Assembly: GCF_048128805.1 (NCBI RefSeq)
Contig: NC_136019.1
Location: 17,753,381-17,817,380, forward strand
Direction: 5' to 3'
DNA from: Centroberyx gerrardi
Lineage: Eukaryota > Chordata > Actinopteri > Beryciformes > Berycidae
Length of the DNA: 64,000 nucleotides
Below the pieces are notes generated by a model, which saw nothing but the letters and a program-made list of their open reading frames with translations, was not told where the DNA came from and made no database searches. This document shows, in pieces, positions 23,701-38,156 of this stretch. A program made the position numbers and the translations under genes. Every line of letters starts with the position of its first letter. Position 1 is the stretch's first letter.

Positions 23701-26700
23701 TTTTCAGATGAAGTGACAGTTTTCAGAGTACTAACCAGCACGATGAGTTCGTGTGACTGGGCACTGTAGAAGATGCAGTTGGCTCCGATGGCTTTCCTGA
23801 AGTCTTTGTGAATGTTGTCGTTTGCGCAGCTGTCGATAGAAAAACAACCCACAGGAGAGTCCGTCTCGTTATTCATTTGCCGGCTACGGGTCATTTATAA
23901 CAACACCGCTCACTGTGACAACTTGTGAGGTGAGAACTAAACACTGAAGGGAACCGGTGTAGATGTGTAGAATCATCCATTAAAAAAACACCTCAATTGA
24001 TAATGCCTTTTCCTTTTTTTGTTTGCAAATCCTCTGGCACGGCCCAATGCCGACGTAGTCAGCATAGTGCAGTGCTGGTGTTACAGGTAAATTCAAGAGC
24101 TGCAACGGTGCGATGACACTCACATGTCCCTCAGGTCTTCTGGGACGGCGATGGGGACCTTGTGGAAGGAGTTTCGAGAGGAAGGGCTGTTGGGGTTGAG
24201 GGGCCGGATGCGCTCCGATGTGACGATCTCGTTGTATGTGGCGTCGCAGGCTGCGTATTCGATCACGTAGAACTGAAAAAGTTTAACGAGATAAAAAGGT
24301 TCTCACCGATGTAGCCAGAAATGACAATGTAAAAGTTAAAACAATGCAAAAGCTGCAATGTGAAAGTTCGACAGCTTAGAGAATTGATGTGAAATTAACT
24401 GAGGGAATGCTATTGTGTTAGGATGGCGACAGAGCAGAATAAACTGCTGCATTAATTCCATACCCCCCCCCCCCAAAAAAAAAACACTTATTCAGCTGTC
24501 AAATGAAAGATTCATCGGTGTCCTCCCTCAAGTTGATCAAAATTATATTTTGCTTTAAAAATTCATTTATTCTACAGCTTCATTCATTTGATTAATGAAG
24601 CAAACTCATTTCCCCGGTTTCCTCTGATTCCGAGAAAATGTAAGGAGAAAGAGGAAGAAGAGAGAGGCAGAGAAAGATGGAAAAAACATGTAGAAAAAGC
24701 AAGAGGGGGGACTGAGAGAGCGAGGCAGTGAGATGAACACGGCACACTCCATGCTCAAAGGACAGAATTAAAGCCATCAGTCAACGCTAGACATTCCTGC
24801 AGGCCCTTATCACACTGCTCCAAATAACAGCACTACACCAGCAGTAGCTCCTGTGGTATAGTGGCACTGCAAGGCTGTGCTTCCTCCCCATATCCCATTG
24901 ACCCACTATTCAACCTGCGGCTCACACTGGAGCCTGACAGAGAGGCAGTCCTGGTTCAAATACTCAGGAAATCTGAAAAACACCTCAAAATACTCCAACT
25001 GTGCTTGTTAGATTTTGGTGCAAATCCAATTTCACACAGCAAGTGAGCAGAACTACAAGCACAGAATGTATTTCAAATACAATTTGAACCAGGTAAAATG
25101 TCAGACCATTAAACGGTAGTTCTGGCACTCTCATTACACAGAAGGAGTTATCTTGCTATGGGCCTGCCATGACACGACACAGCATACTTAAGTCCTAAAA
25201 GCTTAATTAACCATCATTATTGGCTGTCTGGTTGGGACTGGGGATAAACTGGATGGATGAGCGCTGTGTACGTGTTGACTGGAATATGACAATAACACGA
25301 TGCAACATGAAAGACAAATTCTTAATCACCATGACTGATCATTAAAGATTGAGACATACATAACTTGGTCTAGCTGGGAGATGCATTGTGAGACCATTTA
25401 TCATCTTCTTAACACTTCATTACCCTGGATGTGAGCCCCATACCCTCAACTGCCGGCCCCACTGTGGCCCCTTGGCCTCTCAACTTACCTCTCCCTTCAT
25501 CATTCTGACCCGGGCCAGCCACCAGCCACATGGCTCCTGCTCGTTGGCCCTGGAGTAGACCTGCATGGAGTACAGAGGGAAGGAAGAGGGGTCAGCGTTG
25601 ACTAGCATTACAGCTGTTCCAGCTACACAGGAAGAATTAGCCTAACACCTGCTGTGGGTCCGAGGAGAATAGAACTTATTGCCTGCTTTAGGTTAGGAAT
25701 TTTCTTCTTACAATAAGACAACAGGACTATTTGCTAGCTTTCAGTTGCAGCAACAGCCCAAAACCAAGTTTGTTATTCATCAAATGAAATTATGTTTTCA
25801 CCATACGGTTATTAGTCAAAGTAAACTGTGACAACTACAGCTGAGGCAAAAACAAAATGCAACCATCGCTCCCAATAACCGGGTATCTAGCATGTCTGTA
25901 GCCAGCGCTTGCAGGTGTTAGAAACAATGTCCAGGGCAAAGTGGTAACTGTGAGATAGGGTGACAGTGAAATTGGGCATAGGTTGGATGTTCAGCTAGCA
26001 TGTGGCAGACCTCTGCCGTGCCGTGAATGGAATCCTATCTAACCACGGGCCTAAACTGGACCTCGGTTAATCTCCCCGTCCACTGCAGTCTGAATGGGAC
26101 TCTGGGTAATCTCTGGCTGGCTCGGCCAGCGGTCGTGGGTAATCTCCAGCTATGAATGGAGTAGCAGGTCCCTCTGGAAACAGTTGGGATTATGAGGTGT
26201 GTCTGTATGACTGACTAGTGGGTATGAGAGAGGATGCGGGTGAATTTAGAATCATCATACTACGGTGGTCTCATAATTTCTAAAATCAGGGTATCTGCAG
26301 GGTTCAGAAAGCCAGAATTTAAGACCCTTTTAATGCTACCTGGATTTTTTAAATATGAAAACCAAAATGAAGATAAAAACATTTTAATATCCTTTATCTT
26401 TTAAAAAGGTCAAAAGTCAACACTGGGCAAGAGTGAACCTGTGTGTGTTACAACCATCTGATCTTAGAAGGAAGGGTCCAGACTTCAGGGCCTGGGGACA
26501 TGAGGTCAGTGGAAACTGAAGTGGATGTTAAGTTAAGGTGGCTGAGTGCAGTTCACAGCAGTAGGCCTTACCTCCACCTCCTCTCCCTCACCAATGTCCT
26601 TGTGGTAGTCGGCTGGAGGAGGCAGCCGCACATCACTGAAGGGCAGCTGTCTCTCTGGCTGCCAGCTTTAACGAGACGGCACAGAGAGGAAACACAAGCT

Positions 26701-29700
26701 ACTGTCAGCTGATCAACAAACAAAGCCTAACAAAACTGAATCCTGCAACATGCAGTGCAGTCTGTATCAAGCTCTTTTTCGCTCGTGTCATATTTTGGGT
26801 TGCAATGATGTGGGTGTGTTGCCCACCCAATGATGCGCAGCACATCAACACATGGCATGAAAAGTCGTTCATTAAATTAAAATGGTTCATTAGGTTTAAT
26901 GAGGAAGTTCAAAGGACTGAGTCTGAGCACTGAGCGATTATATCGCTGTGGTCAAATGTCCTTTTACATAAAATGAGAACTCATCTAAAAACAGTTCACC
27001 GTAAAATAAAATAAAATTTGGCTCATTGCTATGTTGATTCAATGTGGATATCTATTGTGAAACATCTCAAGCTCAGTTTGAAACTTGAACACGTCACACA
27101 AATATTATTCAAGAGCCTACGAATTATAAACATAGACCAAAAAAAGGTGTTCCATTCACGCAGTATCTTACACAACCAGCTACTCCCACACCTCCATGTG
27201 CTCAGGCACGGAGGAAGTAGGAGGAGCAGAGGGGAGGAGATGAAACAGAGGTAGGAACCATCCCAAGAATGACAGGGGCCACCGTCCTGCCACCTCCTCC
27301 CCCCCCCACACACCCACCCACCCACCCCAGCCTGCATACCTCGGGGGACTATTTTTAGGGACACCCTGCTCCACAGTCTGAGCCAAGTAGATAAAGAGGG
27401 ATAGGGGGTAGCTGGGAGAGGGTAGGAGTATAGGAAAGCATGCTAGTAGGACAGGACAGGGGGGGACAGAACAGGGAGGTAAAAAAAACTGTTAAAGACT
27501 TGTATGGACAGCTGCACGCCAAGCACAGGTGCTGAAAGAGGGGGGGGGGGTTGAATGGTAGGGACAGGACCGGGCCAATGGGCTGGAGGACTCACCGTAA
27601 CTCTCAATATCTACGGCTTAATCTTCATGTGCCCTAGTAAACACTATTTATAGTACGCATACTGGAGAGAGAAACAGACAACAAACTTACTTGTTTTCGA
27701 ATACTATTGTGAGTGAGTCTTCGTGGACATCCTTGATGTAACCCTGAAAGAAAAAAACAGAAAAGGAACAGCGTTATTCCCGTGAATGCACGAGTAAGAG
27801 TGAGAGTGATGAGGGGCGGGGTTGGACGCCTTTTGATTGTGTATCTAAACAACGCAGACAGCTGGCTCGTAAGCCGTGCTAGACCAATACTGTGACTGTT
27901 GCTGAAAAAGAGCATCTAGGCCATTTTGGAAGCCAAGACATCACGTCGCTGACACATTTCTCTGGCTGCGAATTCTGTGCTGGAGAAAGTGACGAGGAAG
28001 GCTCTGACTCCTCCTGACAGCACAGACAGTCTGGAAACCTCTCTCTCTCACTCACACACACACAAAGAATAAAAATGTATGAGCTTGCTCAAGTTGGGAG
28101 ACTACTTGGGACAGTTTTACACTTGGGACGTGTGAAAGTGAGAGCTCACTCAGCCCGGCCTATATGGACAGATCATGCGATAGCCCAGAGACAACTATTA
28201 CGAGAGAGAGATTGCCTAAATGTGTTCCTCGTCCATCATGACCCTCCACAAATCTATCACGGCGTGTCATAAACTTCCACCGACACCCCCGGCAATGAGC
28301 GATGGGGGATGGAGAAGGAGGAAAGAAGAAGGTGGGGGGGTGTGGCGCGGCGCTCAGTGTGACACTGCCTTATATGGGACGGAGAGGTCAGGCAGTCAGG
28401 CCCAAGAGCAAGTGTGTTATGGGAGAGTATTTCACCTGCTGGAAAGGCGCTGCCTTTTCACTGGAAGAGCTGTCTAGAGTTTCAGCCAGCAGCGGGGACA
28501 CTGTGTGGGCACGCTCCATTCACACATCACTGCATTGGGATTTCTATGTATTACAGTCCAGTCTCACTCCAACTTTGACTATCAATCAGCGACAACTGTC
28601 ATTCTGTGGAGGCCCAAATGGATGGTCAAAACATGCCTCTGTACCGGTGCAAATTGGCACCGTCTTTGTCACTCACACTGGAGTATCCCAGTGGCACTAT
28701 GAGCCAGCCGGCCAGCCTCCCACAGTGGAAAAGAAGCCTGCAGCGTATGCAGGCTTGACTGAAAATGGGCCCATCCTCCAGTTTCTAGAGCTCACATGAG
28801 GAGACAGCTGCATGTGCATGTTATGTCAGGGAAAGTATCGCTTACACAAAGTACTATCGGGTCAAAGGGCAGGCAAGCCCTCCTTTTGGCGTGGCATGAC
28901 TGGTGTGGGGGGGCAGGGGCAGAGAGGGGTCATTGACAGCCTTGTAATGACGTCACTCAATCCTCGGGCCGGCAGCCACATGCAGGTCCATGTGGAGATC
29001 ATCACCAGGACCGCTGGGACGAGCACAGCCAGGTTCATGAGCCTACCTGGCTCACAAACACGGACTATGCAGGATAGCTGTGTCGGTTCTCCTGATCACA
29101 CAAGCAGACAATACGTTTAAATGTATTCAAATAGCCTAATTCTAAAGCAACTGGCAGGAACTGAAGGTCTTTGTCCATGTGGGATATCCTGCAAAAGGAT
29201 TCGAAGCAAACGTGGCCAATCACTTACAATTAGCGCGATACCAAAACTGTTTGAATCCTCATTTGGCCTCTTATAAGCTTGCCTGGTAGGTGCTTGCTCC
29301 ATCAAAAAGGGGTAGCCTATAAACAGGACTAGGGGCCATTTTCCTGACAGGTGTTGTATTGCCCAGGCAGGTTCATAAATACCAACTTGATTCATAGTTA
29401 AATGGAAAAAACGTGACTCTGTGATGCAAAGATGTCTGAGCTGCATTAAAAACAAAGTGAAGTCCTTTTACTCCATAACGCAATCATAACAGGAAAAAGC
29501 TCGCCCCTCCCATCAAGAACAACAGATCCTGTGGAACATGACATTTAGAATGTCATTAACACAGTCAAGTATCTATCTCATCCATAAACAGGGAGTCGTG
29601 AGATAATGGACGTAATAGGGATGAGTGGAAAGTGTTCGTTCATGCCAGAGCCAAACTGTCACCCAGTAAAACAGAACGACAGGTGAGGCAGCATGAGGAG

Positions 29701-30872
29701 AGTAAATATAGGCTCATCTCTAAACCGCCATGTGGCCAGAGTGGGGAGTCAGTTGACCTAATGCAAGCCCAAAGACAGAGAAGAGATAGAGAGCATGTGT
29801 TTGAAGTAAAAAGAAGAGATGGCACAAAAGTTAAGACTAAATAAAGCAAGGAGAGGATGAGGAGTATAACTTATCTGTCCTTAGCAGAACTGCTGTCTCT
29901 GCTAAAGGCTGGGTACATCACTATTTCCATTAATCTACAGATCGACATTTAGGCTATATACCCAACTGCAAAGATGAAGTGTTTGAAAATCAGTAGGTTT
30001 GATAGGCTAATGAAAAAGCATATGATGTCAATCTTCCTTTTAAGACAATAAATGTGTATCATTTCATGTGAGGGTGTAGAGAGTTGCCATCTTTGTGTGA
30101 TGTTTGAAAACAAGCTATGACACAGGAGCAATGATGGCTGGATGTCATGTGACCCGATATGAAACTACATCAGCCACTTTCCCTTGAAGATGAGACAGAA
30201 CTGAAAGAGAAACAAATAAGCTAGTGCTTCCCTCTCGGAGCACTGAAAATGAGATTTGAGACTCAACTGGGCCAAATCAAGATACTGTGAAGTATAGCAA
30301 AAAGGTGGGTTGGTCTGATAAGACAAAACTCAAGTATGTTAGCTTTAGATGTGGCATCCTATCATACTTGGACACAGGAACTGGACAACAGCTGTCTGAT
30401 TAGCTGGCTAGCTTTTGTTTTAAAAGCTTGCATCCCACACTCCAAAAACAAAGCAAGAAGTATGCTAAATATTGTGTACCATTTCAATACTAAGGAAACC
30501 CGTTACCCATTGGATAGCCCATAATTACACTGACATTTGCCAAAAACGACCAAATATAGGCCATGCATAGTGATGACAAGTGTACCTAGCTTTATAGCTA
30601 GCTGGAGCTAGCAACCCACCCCACAATGGCCAACCACACTGGAACGCAATCCATCCTTATTTGTCAGGACCGGCCCCAAGCTAACATTAGCCAAGTTGAT
30701 GGCTAGCTAGCGTTGGGCTCTTAGAGGAACAAAACCAGACAGTTTTGTCTGAATCGAAACTTTTAACTGGGTCGCAAACTACGATGTTTCTGCAAAACAC
30801 AGTTTTCTTTAACCAGGTTACCTTGTAGAAGGCCCCATTCGAGCCGCGAACTTCCACGGCCAGCCCGTCCAT
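17704..30872 (-). CDS. fxr2: FXR2, fragile X-related RNA-binding protein
   Basis: Seventeen coding exons: 30872-30822, 27743-27691, 26665-26572, 25560-25489, 24272-24124, 23829-23736, 22936-22820, 22692-22522, 22383-22305, 22072-21963, 21437-21351, 20260-20041, 19917-19738, 19406-19209, 18737-18630, 18003-17915, 17814-17704. They total 1983 nt, 660 codons. All junctions are GT-AG, and exon sizes 53, 94, 72, 149, 94, 117, 171, 79 and 110 equal FMR1 exons 2-10. Tandem Tudor/Agenet domains occupy about residues 1-115 ([12 protein letters not shown]). KH1 has GSHG at 235-238 and KH2 has GKNG at 298-301. LRLERLQI is the export-type helix. An RGG region lies at about 460-487 and the FXR2-type basic cluster [14 protein letters not shown] at about 565. 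[21 protein letters not shown] and the NGVS end identify FXR2 over FXR1 and FMR1. The protein binds mRNA and polyribosomes and tunes translation. Confidence 0.96.
20635..20654 (+). repeat. G20 homopolymer in fxr2 intron 11
   Basis: Twenty consecutive G on the plus strand, so C20 in the fxr2 transcript, within a generally G-rich intron stretch (20625-20850). Confidence 0.9.
27764..30821 (-). other. fxr2: fxr2 intron 1
   Basis: About 3 kb between exons 1 and 2. It has no recognisable coding exon on either strand. A plus-strand open frame of 165 codons around 28302-28799 matches no family and is treated as chance. Confidence 0.6.
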
Positions 30873-31720
30873 ACTTGTCGGTAGATCCCCACGGCTGAGC
30901 TTGTCTGAAGCCGCTACGACTCCCAGCGAATCCGGTACCACCCCCAGCTTCGCTGGCCCGTCGCCGCTCTCCGGTCGCTTGTGGATTTCCAGTGTTTCGG
31001 GTGGAGGGAGAGGGGCAGAGGTGAAGGGGTTGGGGAGATGGGTGTGATGGTATCAACGAATGCGACGCAGACGCTGTCTCCAGCAGCCAGTTAGGACGCT
31101 CCGGTGTCTGTTTTTTTGTTAGAATGTAGGATGTGGTGCTCAAGAGCTGAACGGCACCACAACGGTCAACGGTCAAGATTCGATGTGCGCGAGGAGGTAA
31201 AGCAAGCTAATGATGCTACGGCAGGAGGATGCTAGCTGATGGATAATTAGCTAGGCTAGCTATCAACACCTTGATCCCGTCAGTTTGCAGGGATGCTAGC
31301 TGGCTAGCTTGGCTGCGTTTGTTGGCTGTGCGTGAGGGCGCAGTCGCTGCGTTGATTAATTTCAAGAAAGTCGTCACCGGGGGTCGTTTCTTTTATCTGT
31401 GGTGCAATTTGCGGCGAAGCTTCTTTCCAAAAAAGCGTTTGTGGTGTACTACTGCCCGGCAACTCCTTACTCCATCCACCCGTCCCCTCAAACGCACGCC
31501 GATAGAGTGAATCAGAGAGGGACTGAATGATCTCGAAGACCCCACCCCTCAACGGGAAAAGACCCGCCCAATGGGGAATTCTGGCCTGTTATTGGTTTAT
31601 GACCTCGACAATCAACTCTAGCGCTTCTTGATTGGTTTAGCAAATAAGGGATGGTCCATAACTGTGCCCAATGGGATAACAGGAATCGCATCCTAACACA
31701 ATCCATTGGTTTTATTCTCT
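30873..31720 (-). promoter_or_regulatory. fxr2: fxr2 5' UTR and promoter
   Basis: The sequence upstream of the fxr2 ATG is CpG-containing. It carries three forward CCAAT boxes on the minus strand (complements of ATTGG at 31591, 31631 and 31705). Transcription probably starts near 31500. The reading frame of fxr2 stays open upstream to a TGA at 31055-31053 with no extra in-frame ATG. A GTG with G at -3 and +4 lies 23 codons before the ATG, at 30941. GCTAGC-type words are dense at 31205-31310. Confidence 0.55.
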
Positions 31721-34200
31721 GTCAGTTATATTGTTACTCAAATTAACTGGCTCCCATGTCCAATTTTGCCCACTCATTGATGAGTGAGGACCAATATGAC
31801 ACCACCAGCCATTGTGTAAACTGCACTTCAGCAACGCTGTTATGGCTAGTATGGGCATGTCCAGAGAAAGTTACTCCATTAAGGCCCAAAGAAAAGTTAC
31901 ATCACATATTGGTAGTTGTGTAAAAAATATAAAACTAGACAGGCGCCTGTTTCATTGGATCGGTCATATTGATGTGTTTGGAATTCATGGGTGGGGAGAG
32001 CTGGGGCACCGAGCTAGAGATTGGCTAAAAAACAGTCTGGGATAGGGCTTTCTTTCTTGCTTAGTGTCACATCTTGTGATCTTGTCTTTGCCCACAATTC
32101 CTGGCTGGCTGCGGGATATAGCAGAGGAATAATGAATAAATGAGTGAGCTGTTACATCAGGATCTGCATGGGCAAAGTTTGGTAAGCAAGTGCTTACAAA
32201 AGCAACAGTAATGAAGCACCAAGAAGCCCAGATATGGGCAAGGACCATTGTGAGGAAACAGCTGTGAGGAGCACACATGATAGGTCAGAGGTCATGAGAG
32301 ACCACCACACAGCACAGATATACTACAGATTGTATAATGTTCAGACCTGAATCTTCCACAGGAACCCCAGATTCAGTATAGACAGGAAACAGCAATGTGA
32401 CTGATACAGAGCCTGATAAATTAATTATTTTAGATTTTATCAGGCTCTACTCTGGTCTGGACTGTTTTGTCTGTAATGCTCAGTGAACAGTCTTATAAAC
32501 AATCCTGACACAACTGCTGAAATTTGATGTCGGCAAACATTTTGTTCAAACAAAAACACTTATAATGGATATTATTGATTTTCTCAAACATCTGCTACGT
32601 GAAGCGAGCTGATTAGAGTTGTTTTGAATATTTGGTTCTATTTTATGGTCTATGATTTGCCCATATGTTGGTAGCAGATATTTCTCTGCACTAGTGTACA
32701 GCTCCTGTTGAAACACTGATGGTCAATACAGCTGGTGTTTTTGTTGTTGTTGTAGGTGTAAATGTTCTACAGCTCTTCTTAAAGTACACATCAGGATCCA
32801 GAATGGGCCTTGGGCCTGTCTGGGTCCTGACATGATGAAAGAACATTTTTTGATGGATTCCAGCGTAGACTCAATTGACTCAATTTGGGTCCCAGGTGGA
32901 ACAAGTTTAAAAAAAAAAACTTTCTCTAGACTTCAACCTAAAGCCACAGGGGGTTGATATAAGACTCCTATTTCAAACTGGGAGAGACAGTGTCAGTAAC
33001 CGCCATCACCACAGGGTGGCATGAGAGAACCAGTGTGAGTTCCCACCATCAGATACCATTCACACCAGAAGCATAGACCTCCAGTGCTGGCCAAACACTA
33101 TTTTTTTTATATGGCTTAAAGATAGAACAGCTACTGATGAAGTAGGAAGAGAAAGAGACAGATAAAGAGGATATAGGGATTATGAGCAATACTTAACTTG
33201 TTTTTGTTAGTGACATTGACATGTTATCAAATTACCCCAACTCCATGCATTATCTGTCTGTATAGGGCTACTCTTTAGTTTACTGTAGATGATGCTGTAT
33301 CCCATCTAGGTGACACCTGAAAAACAACACCACTTGATCTATGAATTCTCTGCCACAAACTTGGTTTTTGGCTACAGGTTAGACAGGTTTGATGTCATTC
33401 TGATGGCTCTAGACTTTGATACTGAAGTTATGAGGATGTGACAACACCCTCAGATCAAATGTTCCCAGACACCCAGGACTGAAGAAGGAGAATAAACAGC
33501 GCCTGTCAATGTTTCCTATACAGATGAAGGTATAGAATGTCTCTCTGAGTTGATTTGGTTGGGAGTTTACCAGGTAAGGATCCTACCAGGGAATATTATA
33601 AATGTTTGATGAATAGACTATGTAGAATTGCATTGTATTTTATAACAGCATGGTAGGACTGTAGTATACTTGTACTGCATGTGATGATGGCGACGAAGTC
33701 TTTCAAAGTATCTGTTGGTTGCTTGAAGATGTAAATATTCATTAAAGTTCTTTGTGCCATAACATTTGTGTGGGCTTAGGGGTAAAAATGAACATTCTGT
33801 AAAACGTTTTACATGCACAGTTTTAGTGTTGCTAGATGGAGTCTAGTAAACTCCAGGTACACCGGGTAAGGTGGTTGATTCTTATGTCACCTCATTCCGT
33901 TGGTGAGATATGCGGAAAGTCTCAGAACTGGTCTGACAGCTTGGATAAGTTTGACTGAAATACATTTTAACACATTTTATCCACTGAGCGTGCAAAAAAC
34001 ACCACCACTTCCCCAATACTAAGATACACTCAATTTCACACAACCCCCTTTCACACAGTCCATGTCTCACTTGTCTCTAGGGCTTAAAAATCCTTCTTTC
34101 TTGTCAGTCTGTTTGATGGAAAGAGCAAGTGGGCCTAGTATTTTGTACTCTCAATGTATATGACATGTAACTGTCCAACCCTAGAATCAAGATATCCTCT
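31721..34200. other. Intergenic DNA between fxr2 and the NLR gene
   Basis: No gene recognised. An inverted repeat of 13 bp lies at 32408-32420 and 32436-32448. The right part may include untranslated sequence of the NLR gene, but no exon boundary is convincing. Confidence 0.4.
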
Positions 34201-34270
34201 GATGGAACCCTTATTGTAATGAATCACAGCATGTTGGGGGGTGTCTTTCTATGAAGGTCTATGATCTGCT

Positions 34271-34802
34271 ATGAATCTGTCTGCGGAGAGAGAGGAGGGG
34301 GTCCCGACCTCTAAAACCACCCTGTCTGGGGAACGTGGCAGCCAGACCAAAGCTGAGAGGTAAGATGAGGATCTATAACTGACTCTGTCTCAAGAGCTCA
34401 ACAGTGACACATTAGTCCACCATTAGCCAAATTAAAAGGTCTGTCTTTGTTGTGTAGAAGCCCTGTCCAGCCACAGAGACCAGACTCTGTTGTACCCAGC
34501 TGTGTGTCCATGAAGAGTGAAGGATCTATGTTTCATCTCACTGATTTCAAAGATGAACACCACTCTACTGAGCAAATGTAAGAATTTATAACGGATAGTA
34601 AAAACAGGTCAATTGGTTTCTATCAGACTCTTCTGAGCAGAGGAAAGACATTGCAAGGTATAGAATTGGTCTGGCTCTTCTTACTCTGTTGAGTTAGTTT
34701 CTTCTCTCCAAACATCGCATCTGATAACAGTATGCACAGTGGTGTTCACCCTATGTGACTACCTTGATCCATTATGACAAGGCACAGTCAGCTTTATCTA
34801 CA

Positions 34803-34868
<66 letters not shown>

Positions 34869-37800
34869 GATATCTGGAGATCTAATATGTCATGTTTTCA
34901 CCACAGAGACAACCAGGAGAAGTCAGAGGTTCCCAGTGGTCACTCTGCCCAGGAGCATCAAACAGACCTGGACTCCATATTTATGGTGTGCAAATGTACA
35001 ACAATTGATTTTTTACTTCAGCTACAAATGAAATGAAAATGATGAAAACAAATTAAATCTGGTCATAATAGTCTACACATGCAACAATGTTTAGGTCAAT
35101 GGGCTTTCAATCTTTCTTTCAATGAGAGATGGTTTCGATGTTTAGCATGAAAGTTAACTTCATGTATTATTCTGTTCCAGTTGCTTGAGGAGAACGTTGT
35201 GACTTTTGTGAAGAATGAGCTGAAAAGGTTCCAGAGGGTTCTGAGTCCAGATTGCTCAGATAGGCAGACAGTGGATGAGGAGATGGTGGATGGTGAGGAG
35301 GAAGAGCAGAGGAGGAACAGCAGAGAGGCAATTCTGAAGATCACACTGCACTTCCTGAGGAGCATGAAGCAGGACAAGCTGGCTGACTCTCTGCTGAGCA
35401 GTAAGAGGTTTTTTAACAGGTTTAACAAGAGTGAATGGTGGGAAAATAGGAGACGTATACATTTCTAAACTCTGCTGTAAACAGTCATTTCTCAAAGGAG
35501 AGCTATGCATTTCCCAGTTGGATGGTAAATGTGCACAACTGCCACGGAAAATTTGGTAAAACTATTGATTGGTTAATGTGAAATGCTGAAAACAATAGTG
35601 CAATAGTGGCCTTATACATTGGACTGCAAAGCCCTCCACCCATCAATGACCATGGTGTTGTGAAATGTACACATTTATAAGGAAATGTTTACATTTACTA
35701 TATTTACTGTGACATCCACTCATTGATGCTATCTGTTGTATGTTAATTCAGAAACTCTTGCTGCCATGTGCCAGCGGGAACTCAAATCTAACCTGAAGGA
35801 GAAGTTTCAGTGTTTGTTTGAGGGGATTGCTAAACCAGGAAACCCAACACTTCTGAATCAGATCTACACAGAGCTCTACATCACAGAGGGAGGGAGCGGA
35901 GAGGTCAATAATGAACATGAGGTTAGACAGATTGAAACAGCATCCAGGAGACCGACGAGATCAGAAACCCCAATCAAATGTCAAGACATCTTTAAAGCCT
36001 TACCTGGAAGAGATAAACCAATCAGAACAGTGATGACAAAGGGAGTGGCTGGCATTGGGAAAACAGTCTTAACACAGAAGTTCACTCTGGACTGGGCTGA
36101 AGACAAAGCCAATCACGATATACAGTTCACATTTCCATTCACTTTCCGAGAGCTGAATTTGCTGAAAGGAAAAAAGTACAGCTTGGTGGAACTTCTACAA
36201 CACTTCTTTATTGAAACCAAAGAAGCAGGAATCTGCAGCTATGACAAGTTCCAGGTTGTCTTCATCTTTGACGGTCTTGACGAGTATCAACTTCCTCTAG
36301 ACTTCCAGAACAACGAGATCTGGACTGATATCAGGGAGCCAACCTCAGTGGACGTGCTGCTGACAAACCTCATCAAGGGGAAACTGCTTCCCTCTGCTCT
36401 CCTCTGGATAACCACACGCCCTGCCGCAGCCAATCAGATCCCTCCTGGGTGCGTTGACATGGTGACAGAGGTGAGAGGCTTCACTGACCCACAAAAGGAG
36501 GAGTACTTCAGGAAGAGATTCATGGATGAGAAGCTGGCCAGTAGAATCATCTCCCACGTCAAGACGTCACGAAGCCTCCACATCATGTGTCACATCCCAG
36601 TCTTCTGTTGGATCACTGCTACAGTTCTGGAGCATGTGTTGAGAACAGATGAGAGAGGAGACCTGCCCAAGACCCTGACTGAGATGTACATCCACTTCCT
36701 GGTGCTTCAGTCCATACAGAGGAATGTCAAGTATCATGGAAGAGCTGAGACAGATCCATTCTGGAATACAGAGAGTAAGGAGATCATTACATCTCTAGGA
36801 AAACTGGCTTTCGACCAACTGGAGAAAGGCAACCTGATCTTCTATGAAGCAGATCTGGCACAGTGTGGCATTGATATCAGAGCAGCCTCAGTGTACTCAG
36901 GAGTGTTCACACAGATCTTTAAAGAGGAGCGTGGGCTGTACCAAGACAAGGTGTTCTGCTTTGTGCATCTGAGCATTCAGGAGTTTCTGGCTGCTGTTTA
37001 TGTCTTTCTCTCATTCATCAACACTGGTGTCAATCTACTGATAGAGAAACAGTTAACCTCCCCATCGTCCATTCTATTAAGAATGAAATCTAACATCAAA
37101 CACCTCCACCAGAGTGCTGTGAACAAGGCCTTACAGAGTCCAAATGGACACCTGGACTTGTTCCTTCGCTTCCTCCTGGGTCTCTCACTGGAGACCAATC
37201 AGACTTTCCTACGAGGCCTGCTGAAACAGACAAGAAGAAGCTCACAGACCAATCAGAAAACCGTTGGGTACCTCAAGGAAAAGATCAGGGAGAATGTCTC
37301 TCCAGAGAGAAGCATCAATCTGTTCCACTGTCTGAATGAGCTGAATGACCATTCTCTAGTGGAGGAGATCCAACACTACCTGAGATCAGGAAGTCTCTCC
37401 ACAGACGAACTCTCCCCTGCTCAGTGGTCGGCTCTGGTCTTCATGCTACTGTCATCAGAAAAAGAGCTGGACGTGTTTGACCTGAAGAAATACTCTGCTT
37501 CAGACGAGGGTCTTCTGAGGCTGCTGTCAGTGGTCAAGGCCTCCAGTGTAGCTCTGTAGGTACATAGATAACCGAATACATTCAATATATTAAACATGCT
37601 CTTTTTACATGTGAGAAAATAGAAACATTGTTGTTTGTCTTTATCACAAATGCCTCTTCAGGCTGAGTGGCTGTAACCTGTCAGAGAGAAGCTGTGAAGC
37701 ACTGGCCTCAGTTCTCAGCTCCAACTCTTCTAATCTAAGAGAGCTGGACCTGAGTAACAATGACCTGCAGGATTCAGGGGTGAAGCTGCTCTCAGCTGGA

Positions 37801-38111
37801 CTGGGGAGTCCACACTGCAGACTGGAGACTCTCGGGTCAGTGTACTTGAACCTGTTCCAACAGGATAAATCCTGGTTTACATGCAGGTTACTGGATTACT
37901 AGCCTGTGCAGGATTTTCTCTGCTAATATCATTTTCAAACCGGTTGTGGTAACAACCTTTGGCACTGTTTTCACCTCCGTGAACTGCTTTCCATGAGTTT
38001 CATTATTTTCCCTCCTTGCTATCTCTGCTGTTGGACCAAATGAAAGTATCAGTAGTAGTACTAGTAGTATTTGTGGTAGCAGTAATTAGTAGTAGTAGTA
38101 GTGGTGGTAAT

Positions 38112-38156
<45 letters not shown>

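Noticed and set aside
24849-24965. tRNA-like A box (TGGTATAGTGG) and B box (GGTTCAAATAC)
   Set aside because: The boxes are about 100 bases apart, too far for a tRNA gene, and no cloverleaf arms fit. A tRNA-derived repeat is possible but unsupported.
28302-28799. 165-codon plus-strand frame in fxr2 intron 1
   Set aside because: No family resemblance, no splice partners, antisense to fxr2; treated as chance.
37556-37559. Apparent premature stop at the end of the NLR NACHT exon
   Set aside because: The TAG lies in the intron. The donor is CTCT|GTAGGT and the next exon restores [12 protein letters not shown], as in other fish NLRs.
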